Below are positions 33,575-40,345 of a stretch of DNA of 52,588 nt, in pieces. The stretch covers positions 1-52,588 of the forward strand of contig JBKKCR010000195.1 of the NCBI GenBank assembly GCA_046712825.1, read 5' to 3'. Within the stretch, counting starts at the first letter, position 1. Each line of letters begins with the position of its first letter. Under the pieces are notes generated by a model. That model worked only from the letters and a program-made list of their open reading frames with translations. It searched no databases and was not told the origin of the DNA. A program made the position numbers and the translations under genes. The DNA comes from DATFGK01 sp046712825. GTDB taxonomy: Bacteria > Actinomycetota > AC-67.

Positions 33575-33736
33575 TCAACAGCCGGGTTCGTCGATGTTGT
33601 CGCAGCAGTCCTTGAACCGGCGCACCTTCCGCCACTCGTTCTTGGCCGTGAGGGCTACCTTCTTGTGAACGGGGCCCTTGTAATGACGCCAGTTGTGGAA
33701 GGCGTGGCGGATGCTCGGCCGGTATTCGTCGCTCAC
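33575..33736 (-). CDS. 53-aa mini-protein with C-terminal CC-x5-EPGC motif
   Basis: A small open frame of 54 codons from GTG 33736 to TGA 33575, just upstream of the aldehyde dehydrogenase. The product is basic (10 Lys or Arg after residue 19, e.g. WRHYKGPVHKK and NEWRKVRRFKD) and ends FKDCCDNIDEPGC. Its three cysteines all lie in the last ten residues, a layout suited to metal or redox chemistry. I have an impression of similar tails on small actinobacterial proteins but cannot name a family. Codon choice is GC-rich at third positions, supporting that it is real. Confidence 0.6.
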   Translation of the reverse strand: MSDEYRPSIRHAFHNWRHYKGPVHKKVALTAKNEWRKVRRFKDCCDNIDEPGC

Positions 33737-33791
33737 GATCGAATCGTAAACCCCGGCGTCTGAGGGAGTAAACCGAGCGCGGGAAAAGGAG

Positions 33792-33851
33792 GAGGCGCTC
33801 GCATCAAGTGCTTGGAGGCAGTGGCGAACTCCTCAAGCCGGCGAGCGCCTC
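33792..33851. other. Structured intergenic element with 11-bp perfect inverted repeat
   Basis: GAGGCGCTCGC (33792-33802) and its complement (33841-33851) enclose 38 nt that contain a second, imperfect pairing (CTTGGAGG with CCTCAAG). The element lies in the 204-nt gap between the mini-protein gene and the first cupredoxin. It could be a terminator for an unseen transcript, a structured RNA or a binding site. The remaining gap shows nothing else recognisable. Confidence 0.4.
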
Positions 33852-33926
33852 ATCCATGACCCTAGGACAGCGAAGAGGTCAGGTCAATACCTCCCGTTCG
33901 GACAGTGTCCTCGACGGTTCCAGGCC

Positions 33927-33932
33927 TATAGT
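33927..33932 (+). promoter_or_regulatory. -10 element TATAGT before the first cupredoxin gene
   Basis: TATAGT ends 8 nt before the ATG at 33941, so the mRNA would be leaderless or nearly so. No Shine-Dalgarno is present between them and no clear -35 is found 16-18 nt upstream. Confidence 0.4.
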
Positions 33933-33940
33933 TCGGGATC

Positions 33941-34573
33941 ATGGTGAGGAAGCTCGCTATGTCCGCGATCGCCGCTCTGGTCTTCGCCGGAAGCCTCCTG
34001 CCCGCAGGTGCCGCGACGAAAACGGTCGAGATCCCTGCCCGTCGATTCGAGCCGCAACGTGTCACCATCTTCGTCGGCGACACCGTCCGCTGGATCAACC
34101 GTGACGACATAGAGCACACGGTCACCGCCAACAGCTCGGCGGTCGCGCTCGGCGAGTCCTTCAACTCGAGCAACAACTGTCCGGGGGGCTTGCTGTTCGA
34201 TGACTGCCTGGATCCCAACGAATCGTTCTCGCATCGATTCACGCACGCGGGGACCTTCACCTACCGTTGCAAGCTCCACGGCTCGGACACGGCGTTCGCG
34301 AACTGCGCGATGTGCGGCCAGGTTATCGTCAAGGGCAAGTCGAGCCCACCGGCGTCCCAGACCCCCACGGCGAAGCCCTCCGTATCGGTGAGCCCGACGG
34401 TGAGCGTCTCACCTACCCTGACGACGAGTACCAGTCCGAGCGGAGTTCTGACCTCGCCGGTTCCGGGCTCGGCCGAGGACCAGCCGTTCCCAACGATCGC
34501 CGTCGCCGGCCTCGCTCTCGCCCTGCTCGGCACGTCGGGCTTCTTCGTGTGGCGGACGCTGATCCGTCGCTGA
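33941..34573 (+). CDS. Membrane-anchored plastocyanin-like cupredoxin
   Basis: A 210-aa protein with a signal peptide (about 1-25, AGAATKT), a cupredoxin domain (about 26-125), a Ser/Thr/Pro linker and a C-terminal TM anchor (about 185-205). Copper ligands are probably the His in DIEHTVTA, the Cys in YRCKLHG and the His of the same motif. The usual axial Met is not obvious; CAMCGQVIV contains a candidate Met. Two extra cysteine positions (NNCPGG, FDDCLD) may form a disulfide. It probably carries electrons or copper at the outer membrane face. A second cupredoxin follows after 47 nt. Confidence 0.87.
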   Translation: MVRKLAMSAIAALVFAGSLLPAGAATKTVEIPARRFEPQRVTIFVGDTVRWINRDDIEHTVTANSSAVALGESFNSSNNCPGGLLFDDCLDPNESFSHRFTHAGTFTYRCKLHGSDTAFANCAMCGQVIVKGKSSPPASQTPTAKPSVSVSPTVSVSPTLTTSTSPSGVLTSPVPGSAEDQPFPTIAVAGLALALLGTSGFFVWRTLIRR

Positions 34574-34620
34574 CGCCCGGCTTCGCGACTCGGTCGCAGC
34601 ACCCCTATCATTCCGGCGTC

Positions 34621-35031
34621 ATGAAGAAACGTCGGTACGTGGTGGCCTCGGTCGTTGCCGTTGCGGGCTTCGCGGCCCTGTTCGCGGTTATGCCCTCGCA
34701 GGGCGCAGGGGTCGAGGTTCTGATGCGGGGGAACCAGTACCGGCCGGCGACGATCCGGATCCCGGTCGGCGGCGCCATCACCTTGACGAACGAGGATGAG
34801 GTGACCCACACGGCGACCTGTCAGGGGCAAGGGTGCCCGAGGGATTCCGGAGATATCCAGCCCGGCACCTTCAAGACGCTCACTTTCGCGAACGCCGGGA
34901 CCGTGCACATGGTCTGCCGCTATCACGGCGAGCTCGGGATGGTTGCTACCGTGATCGTCGGTCGGGCCGGGCCCGCCGCCACGCCAACCGGGACGCCGAC
35001 GTCATCGCCCTCGCCCACCCCGCCCTCATAA
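34621..35031 (+). CDS. Secreted plastocyanin-like cupredoxin
   Basis: A 136-aa protein with a signal peptide (MKKRRYVVASVVAVAGFAAL, cleavage near SQGAG) and a compact cupredoxin domain of about 85 aa. Ligand candidates are the His in EVTHTATC, the Cys and His in VCRYHGELGM, and that Met as axial ligand, a complete type 1 set. The tail is TPTSSPSPTPPS with no anchor, so it is probably released or a soluble partner of the anchored cupredoxin. ATG 34621. The first 118 codons of a longer in-frame reading lie over the upstream gene and are rejected. Confidence 0.87.
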   Translation: MKKRRYVVASVVAVAGFAALFAVMPSQGAGVEVLMRGNQYRPATIRIPVGGAITLTNEDEVTHTATCQGQGCPRDSGDIQPGTFKTLTFANAGTVHMVCRYHGELGMVATVIVGRAGPAATPTGTPTSSPSPTPPS

Positions 35032-35236
35032 CTGTCACACCATCCCAGTACGGTTGCCTCGATGGACCCAACCCTTGCGATCGAGGGTGTCGCGACGACG
35101 CGACGGCACTCGATCAGCCCGGGCGTCCCGGTGCGCTCGAACCCCCCGTCGGCGGGCGAGGCGGCTGTGACGCTGTGGTACCCTGACTTCGCGGTCGGCC
35201 CCGGTAGGCTGGCCACGACGAAGTCTCACCCCTGCT

Positions 35237-35262
35237 CCTTCCCCGGGCCCACGCCCGGAAGG
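35237..35262 (+). promoter_or_regulatory. Candidate S6:S18 autoregulatory leader hairpin before rpsF
   Basis: In the rpsF 5' region, CCGGGC (35243-35248) pairs with GCCCGG (35253-35258) across a 4-nt loop. CCTT (35237-35240) pairs with AAGG (35259-35262), leaving an unpaired CC (35241-35242) directly before CCG. Known rpsF leaders recognised by the S6:S18 complex carry a bulge with a conserved CCG next to a stem, so this is a plausible actinobacterial version. The 257-nt gap from the cupredoxin gene otherwise shows no firm promoter. Confidence 0.45.
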
Positions 35263-35288
35263 GGCCGCCGAGACCAGAGGAGGTGAGG

Positions 35289-35588
35289 ATGGCGGACCGG
35301 CGCCGTTACGAAGTCATGCTGATCGTGGACCCTCGTTTGGAGGATGCCACGATCCAGCAAGCCGTCGATCGCTACCTCGGTGTGGTTCGCGACCGTGGCG
35401 GCGAGGTGGCCACAGTCGATCACTGGGGTCGCCGCAAGCTCGCCTACGAGATGAACCATCTGCACGATGGCTACTACGTCGTCGCGCACATGGACGCCGA
35501 GCCGTCTGCGATCGACGAGCTCGACCGTGTCCTTCGTCTCGCAGACGAACTGGTTCGGCACAAGATCGTTCGCCCGGGCAAAGGGTAA
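35289..35588 (+). CDS. rpsF: 30S ribosomal protein S6
   Basis: A 99-aa S6 protein with the ferredoxin-like fold: RRYEVMLIVDPRLEDATIQQ, VDHWGRRKLAYEMNHLHDGYY and RLADELVRHKIVRP. It binds S18 in the platform of the small subunit. The start is ATG 35289 with AGGAGG just upstream; GTG 35283 is in frame but falls inside that site. It heads the rpsF-ssb-rpsR-rplI operon found throughout bacteria. Confidence 0.96.
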   Translation: MADRRRYEVMLIVDPRLEDATIQQAVDRYLGVVRDRGGEVATVDHWGRRKLAYEMNHLHDGYYVVAHMDAEPSAIDELDRVLRLADELVRHKIVRPGKG

Positions 35589-35622
35589 GCAGGTCCTCTC
35601 CTTCCCCGGGAGGTGGTAGCAG

Positions 35623-36078
35623 ATGGCATCGGACAACCAGGTAACGGTGGTCGGCAATCTCGTCGACGACCCGGAGTTGCGATTCACGCCGCAAGGCGTC
35701 GCGGTCGCAAACTTCCGCGTCGCGGTGAGTCCGCGGATCAAGGATGCGAACGGCCAGTGGAAGGACGGCGACACGTCGTTCTTCCGGGTCAGCTGCTGGC
35801 GGCAGCTCGCCGAGAACGTCGCCGAGACGCTGACGCGCGGCTCGCGCACGATGATCGTCGGGCGGCTCAAGATGCGCCAGTGGGAGACGCAGGAGGGCGA
35901 GAAGCGCTCCGTCGTCGAGATCGAGGCCGACGAGGTCGGTCCGTCGCTCAAGTGGGCGACCGCCAAGGTCGAGCGGACTTCGCGCGGCGGCGGCGGCGGT
36001 GCCGCGGGTGGCGGAGACGAGTGGGGCTCCGCGCAGGCGCCTGCGGCGGCGGCCGCCGAGGAAGAGGTTCCGTTCTAG
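35623..36078 (+). CDS. ssb: Single-stranded DNA-binding protein
   Basis: A 151-aa SSB: an OB fold (about 1-112; VTVVGNLVDDPELRFTPQGV, FFRVSCWRQLAENV, KSLKWATAKVER-type end), a short Gly/Ala linker and the acidic tip EEEVPF that recruits partner proteins. It coats single-stranded DNA at forks and in repair. It lies between rpsF and rpsR, 34 nt after rpsF, with a GGGAGG ribosome-binding site before ATG 35623. Confidence 0.96.
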   Translation: MASDNQVTVVGNLVDDPELRFTPQGVAVANFRVAVSPRIKDANGQWKDGDTSFFRVSCWRQLAENVAETLTRGSRTMIVGRLKMRQWETQEGEKRSVVEIEADEVGPSLKWATAKVERTSRGGGGGAAGGGDEWGSAQAPAAAAAEEEVPF

Positions 36079-36086
36079 AAAACGCA

Positions 36087-36106
36087 ACGGCTCCGGGGGG
36101 AGCCGT
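36087..36106 (+). other. Intra-operon hairpin between ssb and rpsR
   Basis: ACGGCTCC (36087-36094) and GGAGCCGT (36099-36106) form a perfect 8-bp stem with a GGGG loop, 8 nt after the ssb stop and 17 nt before rpsR. No T-tract follows. It could stabilise an upstream mRNA end or slightly attenuate rpsR-rplI. Confidence 0.5.
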
Positions 36107-36123
36107 GGCGGTCGAGGAGGGTC

Positions 36124-36411
36124 ATGCCACGGGATAGAGACAGGGATAGAGACAGGGATCGCAGAGGTCGCGACCGAGACGCCAAGGGCGGCTGGGGCCG
36201 AAAGCAGCGCGCGAAGGTCTGCCAGTTCTGCCGAGACAAGGTGACGTGGGTCGACTACAAGGACACGCAGCTGCTGCGGAAGTTCATGTCGGACCGCGGC
36301 AAGATCCGCGCGCGCCGCGTCACGGGGACCTGTCAGCAGCACCAGGTCGACGTCGCCACCGCGATCAAGAACGCTCGCGAGATGGCCCTACTCCCATACG
36401 CGTCGCGATGA
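36124..36411 (+). CDS. rpsR: 30S ribosomal protein S18, zinc-binding (C+) form
   Basis: A 95-aa S18 protein. The core has KVCQFCRDKVTWVDYKD, RKFMSDRGKIRARRVTGTCQ and HQVDVATAIKNAREMALLPY. CxxC plus the later Cys and His make up the zinc-binding C+ version. An N-terminal extension of alternating Arg and Asp (DRDRDRDRDRRGRDRD) precedes the core, partly encoded by a 12-bp tandem repeat. The stop overlaps the rplI ATG by 4 nt. Confidence 0.95.
   Translation: MPRDRDRDRDRDRRGRDRDAKGGWGRKQRAKVCQFCRDKVTWVDYKDTQLLRKFMSDRGKIRARRVTGTCQQHQVDVATAIKNAREMALLPYASR
36131..36154. repeat. Two perfect 12-bp tandem repeats at the start of rpsR
   Basis: The unit GGGATAGAGACA occurs twice in direct succession (36131-36142 and 36143-36154) and a third begins (GGGAT). 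It encodes the Arg-Asp repeats of the S18 N-terminus and is AT-richer than its surroundings. Its 12-bp period keeps the frame if copies are gained or lost. Confidence 0.85.
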
Positions 36412-36854
36412 AGGTCGTCCTGACGCAAGAGGTGCGGGGGCTCGGCAGCCCGGGCGACATCGTCGAAGTGGCCGACGGCTACGCGAGGAACTTCTTGGTC
36501 CCGCGGGGGCTGGCGAACCGCGCGACCAAAGGTGCTCTCAAGCAGGTGGATACCATCCGCCGAACGCGCGAGGTCCGCGAGATCCGCGATCGCGAGAAGG
36601 CCGACGAGCTTGCCGCTCAGCTTGGGGCGCTCAAGGTCCGCGTCTCGGCCAAGGCCGGTGACGGCGGTCGCCTGTTCGGAAAGGTGACGTCCCAGGCCGT
36701 CGCCGAAGCGGTATTGAAAGCCGGCGGACCCAAGATCGATCGCAAGCGCTTGCAGTTCGACGGCCCGATCAAGAGCCTCGGAACCCATCAAGCGTCGCTG
36801 CGGATCCATCCCGAAGTCGAGGCGATCCTCAACGTCGAGGTCGTTAAGGCGTAG
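36408..36854 (+). CDS. rplI: 50S ribosomal protein L9
   Basis: A 148-aa L9 with its N-terminal domain (MKVVLTQEVRGLGSPGDIVE, then VADGYARNFLVPRGLA), the long connecting helix (about 50-75) and the C-terminal rRNA-binding domain (GRLFGKVTSQAVAEA, ending EAILNVEVVKA). It binds 23S rRNA near the L1 stalk. The ATG 36408 overlaps the rpsR stop (ATGA). Longer in-frame readings cross rpsR and are rejected. Confidence 0.96.
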   Translation: MKVVLTQEVRGLGSPGDIVEVADGYARNFLVPRGLANRATKGALKQVDTIRRTREVREIRDREKADELAAQLGALKVRVSAKAGDGGRLFGKVTSQAVAEAVLKAGGPKIDRKRLQFDGPIKSLGTHQASLRIHPEVEAILNVEVVKA

Positions 36855-36919
36855 GCGCAATTTCCTCCTCTTGACCGGCTCGTCAGACTCTTAGATACTC
36901 GCGCCCGCTGCATAACGTT

Positions 36920-36941
36920 GGGGCGGCTCTCGTGCCGCCCC
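36920..36941 (+). terminator. GC-rich hairpin after rplI
   Basis: GGGGCGGC (36920-36927) and GCCGCCCC (36934-36941) form a perfect 8-bp stem with a 6-nt loop, 65 nt after the rplI stop and ahead of dnaB. It probably ends the rpsF operon, although no T-run follows. Confidence 0.6.
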
Positions 36942-36960
36942 ACCAGCATGTCTGGGGTCC

Positions 36961-37024
36961 TGTGGACAGCCTGGGGACGGGGGTGAGGAAGACGAGGGTC
37001 GAGCTGGGGACGACGTGTGGACAG
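36961..37024. promoter_or_regulatory. Two DnaA-box-like sites upstream of dnaB
   Basis: TGTGGACAG occurs at 36961-36969 and again at 37016-37024, 55 bp apart start to start. It differs by one base from TGTGGACAA, the reverse complement of the actinobacterial DnaA box TTGTCCACA. The two direct copies lie in the 203-nt gap before dnaB and could let DnaA tune dnaB expression. GC-rich DNA makes chance copies possible. A weak -10-like TACCTT (37045-37050) lies just before the dnaB ATG. Confidence 0.45.
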
Positions 37025-37057
37025 TTCATGTCGTACCCGGCCGCTACCTTCTAAGCC

Positions 37058-38419
37058 ATGCCTGCCAACCTGTCGGTCGCGTCACCGCCCCAGCAGGGCT
37101 ACGGCCGCGTCCCGCCGCACAACCTCGAGGCCGAGCAGTCCGTTCTCGGCTCGATGATGCTCTCGAAGACCATCGTCGGTGAGGTTCTCGAGGTACTGCG
37201 TCCCGACGATTTCTATCGTGAGGCACACACCCGCATCTGCGAGGCGATCCGCGACCTCTTCTCCGCCGGCGAGCCGGTCGACGGGATCACCGTCCCGGAC
37301 GAGCTCGAGCGCCGCGGCCACCTCGAGTCCGTCGGCGGTCGTCCCTACGTCCACACGCTCGTCGCCGGCGTCCCGCATCCCGGCAACGCCGTCTTCTATG
37401 CACGCATCGTCTCCGAGCACGCGACCCTGCGGCGCTTGATCGACGCCGCTTCGCGGATCACGCAGGAGTGCTTCGAGGTCCCCGACAACATCGAAGACAT
37501 GATCAACCGCGCCGGCGAGGCCATCTACGGGATCGCAGCAGGCCGCATCCACACTGACTTCATCCCAATTCGCGACCTCCTCGCGGAAAGCATGGAGGCG
37601 CTCGACCGGCTGGCCTCGCACGAGAGTGACGTCACCGGCGTCCCGACCGGGTTCCGCGACATCGACGCGCGCTTGTCGGGTCTCCAGCCGCAGAACCTGA
37701 TCCTCGTCGCCGCTCGTCCGGCCATGGGAAAGTCGTCGTTCGTGATGAACATCGCGCATCATGTGGCGCTGGTCGAGCAGATCCCGGTCGTCATCTTCTC
37801 GCTCGAGATGAGCCAGATCGAGATCGTGCAGCGCCTGATCTGCTCCGAGGCTCGGGTGGACACCCGCGCGCTGCGCAGCGGCCGTCTGACCGAATCCGAC
37901 TGGATCAAGGTATCGAGCGCGGTGGGACGGCTCGACGCGGCAGCGCTCTACATCGACGACTCGCCGTCGGTCTCCATGATGGAGATCCGCGCCAAGTGTC
38001 AGCGACTCAAGCGCAAGCAAAATCTTGGACTCGTTATCGTCGACTACATCCAGCTGATGACCTCGACGCGGCGGACCGAGAACCGCGTGCAGGAGGTCAG
38101 CGAGATCTCGCGGTCGCTCAAGATCCTGGCCAAGGAGCTCGACGTCCCCGTGCTCGCCGTCTCGCAGCTCTCCCGTCAGCCCGAGCAAGGCGGCGGCGAC
38201 CGCAGGCCGCACCTTTCCCACCTACGTGAATCCGGTTCGCTGGAACAGGACGCCGACGTTGTGATGATGATCTACCGGGATGAGGTCTACAACCAGGATT
38301 CCCCGGCCAAGGGCGAAGCCGAAGTCATCACCGCGAAGCACCGTAACGGGCCGACCGGAACGGACAACCTCGCATTCCTCGGACAGTTCACGAAGTTCGC
38401 GGATCTTGCCCGCTCGTAG
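37058..38419 (+). CDS. dnaB: Replicative DNA helicase DnaB
   Basis: A 453-aa hexameric 5'-3' helicase. The N-terminal primase-interacting domain (NLEAEQSVLGSMML) is followed by a linker and the RecA-like domain, with Walker A ARPAMGKSS (219-227), Walker B VIVDYIQLM and the H-motif/arginine-finger region VSQLSRQPEQ, LRESGSLEQDAD. There is no intein, unlike in some mycobacteria. ATG 37058 with no strong Shine-Dalgarno. It closes the conserved rpsF-ssb-rpsR-rplI-dnaB order. Its end overlaps the nth-type gene by 14 nt. Confidence 0.97.
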   Translation: MPANLSVASPPQQGYGRVPPHNLEAEQSVLGSMMLSKTIVGEVLEVLRPDDFYREAHTRICEAIRDLFSAGEPVDGITVPDELERRGHLESVGGRPYVHTLVAGVPHPGNAVFYARIVSEHATLRRLIDAASRITQECFEVPDNIEDMINRAGEAIYGIAAGRIHTDFIPIRDLLAESMEALDRLASHESDVTGVPTGFRDIDARLSGLQPQNLILVAARPAMGKSSFVMNIAHHVALVEQIPVVIFSLEMSQIEIVQRLICSEARVDTRALRSGRLTESDWIKVSSAVGRLDAAALYIDDSPSVSMMEIRAKCQRLKRKQNLGLVIVDYIQLMTSTRRTENRVQEVSEISRSLKILAKELDVPVLAVSQLSRQPEQGGGDRRPHLSHLRESGSLEQDADVVMMIYRDEVYNQDSPAKGEAEVITAKHRNGPTGTDNLAFLGQFTKFADLARS

Positions 38420-39095
38420 CGAGCGCGGCCGCGCCAGACAGATCGTTCGCCGGCTCCTCCGCGAGTACCCGCCGGATCATCCCGCCCGTCCCAGCGGGAA
38501 GGCGCGCGACCCGCTGTCGGAGCTGATCTTCACGACGCTGTCGCAGAACACCTCCGACCTGAACCGCGATCGCGCGTGGGCTTCGATGAAGCGGGCGTTC
38601 CCCACGTGGAAGGACGTGCTTGCCGCGCGCACGCCCGATCTCGAGCGGGCGATCGCCGTCGGCGGTCTCGCCAAGACGAAGGCGCCCCGCATCCAGGCGA
38701 TCTTGCGCGAGGTGATCGAGCGCGAAGGTCGCTCCTCGCTCGCGCGCTTGAAGCGGATGAGCGACGAGGAGGTCGTCGCCTACCTCGAGACGCTGCCGGG
38801 CATCGGACCGAAGACGATCGCGTGCGTGCTCGCGTTCTCCCTCGGAAGGCCGCGGCTGCCCGTCGACACGCATGTGCACCGGGTGGGATCTCGTCTCGGG
38901 ATCTTCGACGAGCGCGCCAACGCCCGCGCGGCCCAGGCCGCGATCGAGGCCGCCGTTCCACCGCATGATCGTGTCGAAACGCATCTGGCGCTCATCGCCC
39001 ACGGGCGCTCGACGTGCACCGCCCTGCGGCCCGCTTGTGAGCGCTGCGTCCTGGCGGATCTGTGTCCCTCCGCGGGGCGCGTTTCGGTACAGTGA
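38406..39095 (+). CDS. Endonuclease III-family DNA glycosylase with Fe-S cluster
   Basis: A 229-aa HhH-GPD glycosylase/AP lyase for oxidised pyrimidines or mismatches. The helix-hairpin-helix is LPGIGPKTIACVLAF with catalytic Lys K136, and the catalytic Asp is D154 in LPVDTHVHRV. The 4Fe-4S loop is C-x6-C-x2-C-x5-C near the end (CTALRPACERCVLADLC). TTG 38406, overlapping the dnaB 3' end, is the only usual start that keeps the N-terminal helices. The spacing of family motifs is like Nth/archaeal Nth-type proteins rather than MutY. Specificity is unproven. Confidence 0.9.
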   Translation: MPARSERGRARQIVRRLLREYPPDHPARPSGKARDPLSELIFTTLSQNTSDLNRDRAWASMKRAFPTWKDVLAARTPDLERAIAVGGLAKTKAPRIQAILREVIEREGRSSLARLKRMSDEEVVAYLETLPGIGPKTIACVLAFSLGRPRLPVDTHVHRVGSRLGIFDERANARAAQAAIEAAVPPHDRVETHLALIAHGRSTCTALRPACERCVLADLCPSAGRVSVQ

Positions 39096-39102
39096 CGACC
39101 CC

Positions 39103-40008
39103 ATGCGTTCCCGAACCGGCTACGTAGAACTGATCGTCTGCGGCCTCATCTGGGGCTCGATCGGCGTGCTCGTCAAGGAGATCGACGTGAGCGCTCCGGT
39201 CACCGTGTTCTTCCGGCTGTCGCTCGGCGCCGCCTCCGTCGTGGCTTTCTGGGCCCTTCGCGGCCGGCTCTCCGAGCTGGCGCTACGGAGCGACCGCGGC
39301 CTCGTGCTCGCTGCCGGGTTGACGCTCGCCTTCCATTGGGTGGCGTTCTTCGAGGCGTACAAGCGTCTGCCGGTCGCGACCACCATCCTGATCGTGTACG
39401 TCGGTCCCGTGCTTATCGCCGCCGCGGCACCCGCGGTGCTCGGTGAGCGGCTCGAGCGCAACACGCTGTACGCGCTGGCGCTGTCCGTCGCGGGGATCGC
39501 GCTGATCGCAGTTCCGTCGAGCAGTTCGGGTGACGCGTTCGGGTACGCTGCGGCCGGCGCGGCCGCGTTGTCGTTCGCGGTGCTCGTTCTCACGCTGAAA
39601 CGCGTATCCCCGGAGGTTCCGGCGCCGGCGATCGTCGCGTGGCAGCTGGGCATAGCCGCGCTCGCCGTCTCGCCGTTCCTGGCCGGAGCAAGCGGCCGCG
39701 AGATCGTGCGGGCGGCGCCGACCTTGCTCATGCTGGGCATGCTCCACACCGGCGTCGCGGGGATCCTCTACGTCGGCGCGCTGCAGATCGTGAAGGCGCA
39801 GCACGTGAGCATCCTGGTCTATCTCGAGCCGGTGACGGCCGTGCTGTGGGCGTGGGCGGTTCTCGGTGAGCAGCCGGAGCTCGCGACGGTCTTCGGCGGG
39901 GCGGCGATCATCGCGGCCGGGCTGCTGGTCGTGGTACCGGGCCTGCGTGCCGCGGCGCCCGTGGGTTTGCCCGAGCCCGTACGCGCCAACGCCGGAGGCG
40001 CGTCGTGA
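39103..40008 (+). CDS. EamA/DMT-family transporter
   Basis: A 301-aa membrane protein with ten TM helices in two EamA repeats. The first repeat has LIVCGLIWGSIGVLVKEI and FHWVAFFEAYKRLPVATT, the second SILVYLEPVTAVLWAWAVLGEQP, the usual end-of-repeat signature. It exports or imports a small metabolite (often amino acids or nucleotides). ATG 39103 is 7 nt after the nth-type stop. A TACAGT -10-like box (39088-39093) would give a very short leader. Its stop overlaps the next gene by 4 nt. Confidence 0.88.
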   Translation: MRSRTGYVELIVCGLIWGSIGVLVKEIDVSAPVTVFFRLSLGAASVVAFWALRGRLSELALRSDRGLVLAAGLTLAFHWVAFFEAYKRLPVATTILIVYVGPVLIAAAAPAVLGERLERNTLYALALSVAGIALIAVPSSSSGDAFGYAAAGAAALSFAVLVLTLKRVSPEVPAPAIVAWQLGIAALAVSPFLAGASGREIVRAAPTLLMLGMLHTGVAGILYVGALQIVKAQHVSILVYLEPVTAVLWAWAVLGEQPELATVFGGAAIIAAGLLVVVPGLRAAAPVGLPEPVRANAGGAS

Positions 40009-40214
40009 TCCCGCTCCCCGTCATCCTGGCCGAGATCATCATGGCGCTCGGCGCGGCGCTGCTGTTCGCGAACATCTGGGCGCTCGTGCGCGAGAAAGTG
40101 CGGCCCGATCAGAAGCCGGTGCGTCCGGTCAACCGCGGCCGCGCGATCACCAACGCGCTGATCGGGCTCGTCGTGCTCGTGTGGGCGTTCGCGTCGTTCA
40201 TCACGCGGATCTAG
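40005..40214 (+). CDS. Small two-TM membrane protein
   Basis: A 69-aa protein of unknown function. Helix one is at about residues 4-26 and helix two at about 47-66, joined by a basic loop (REKVRPDQKPVRPVNRGR) that should be cytoplasmic. Start GTG 40005 overlaps the EamA stop, so it is co-translated. It may be an accessory of that transporter, but similar small proteins are common. The stop is immediately followed by the end of an antisense tRNA gene. Confidence 0.72.
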   Translation: MIPLPVILAEIIMALGAALLFANIWALVREKVRPDQKPVRPVNRGRAITNALIGLVVLVWAFASFITRI

Positions 40215-40288
40215 TGGAGCGGGCGAAGGGAATCGAACCCTCGTCTAGAGCTTGGGAAGCTCTCGTTCTACCATTGAACTACGCCCAC
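40215..40288 (-). tRNA. tRNA-Gly (anticodon CCC)
   Basis: Read on the minus strand, the 74-nt sequence folds as a cloverleaf. The acceptor stem is GTGGGCG with CGCCCGC, the D-arm carries TTCAATGGTAGAA, and the anticodon stem AGAGC/GCTCT has loop TTCCCAA (anticodon CCC, codon GGG). The T-arm GAGGGTTCGATTCCCTT contains TTCGA, the discriminator is T, and CCA is encoded (40215-40217). Confidence 0.95.
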
Positions 40289-40299
40289 GTGCTTTCCCA

Positions 40300-40328
40300 A
40301 CGCTATCCAGCAGCGGAAAAGTCGTCAA
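40300..40328 (-). promoter_or_regulatory. Promoter of tRNA-Gly
   Basis: On the minus strand TTGACG (40323-40328) is followed after exactly 17 nt by TAGCGT (40300-40305). The predicted start is about 6 nt before the tRNA 5' end. Spacing and hexamers are close to the housekeeping sigma consensus. Confidence 0.7.
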
Positions 40329-40345
40329 TCCGGCTTGGAAGCTGA

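Noticed and set aside
24304..35232. A mobile element or prophage to explain the accessory block
   Set aside because: No transposase, integrase, phage gene, terminal repeat or duplicated tRNA end was found.
36961..37024. A replication origin upstream of dnaB
   Set aside because: Only two imperfect DnaA-box-like 9-mers and no AT-rich unwinding region or dnaA/dnaN are present.
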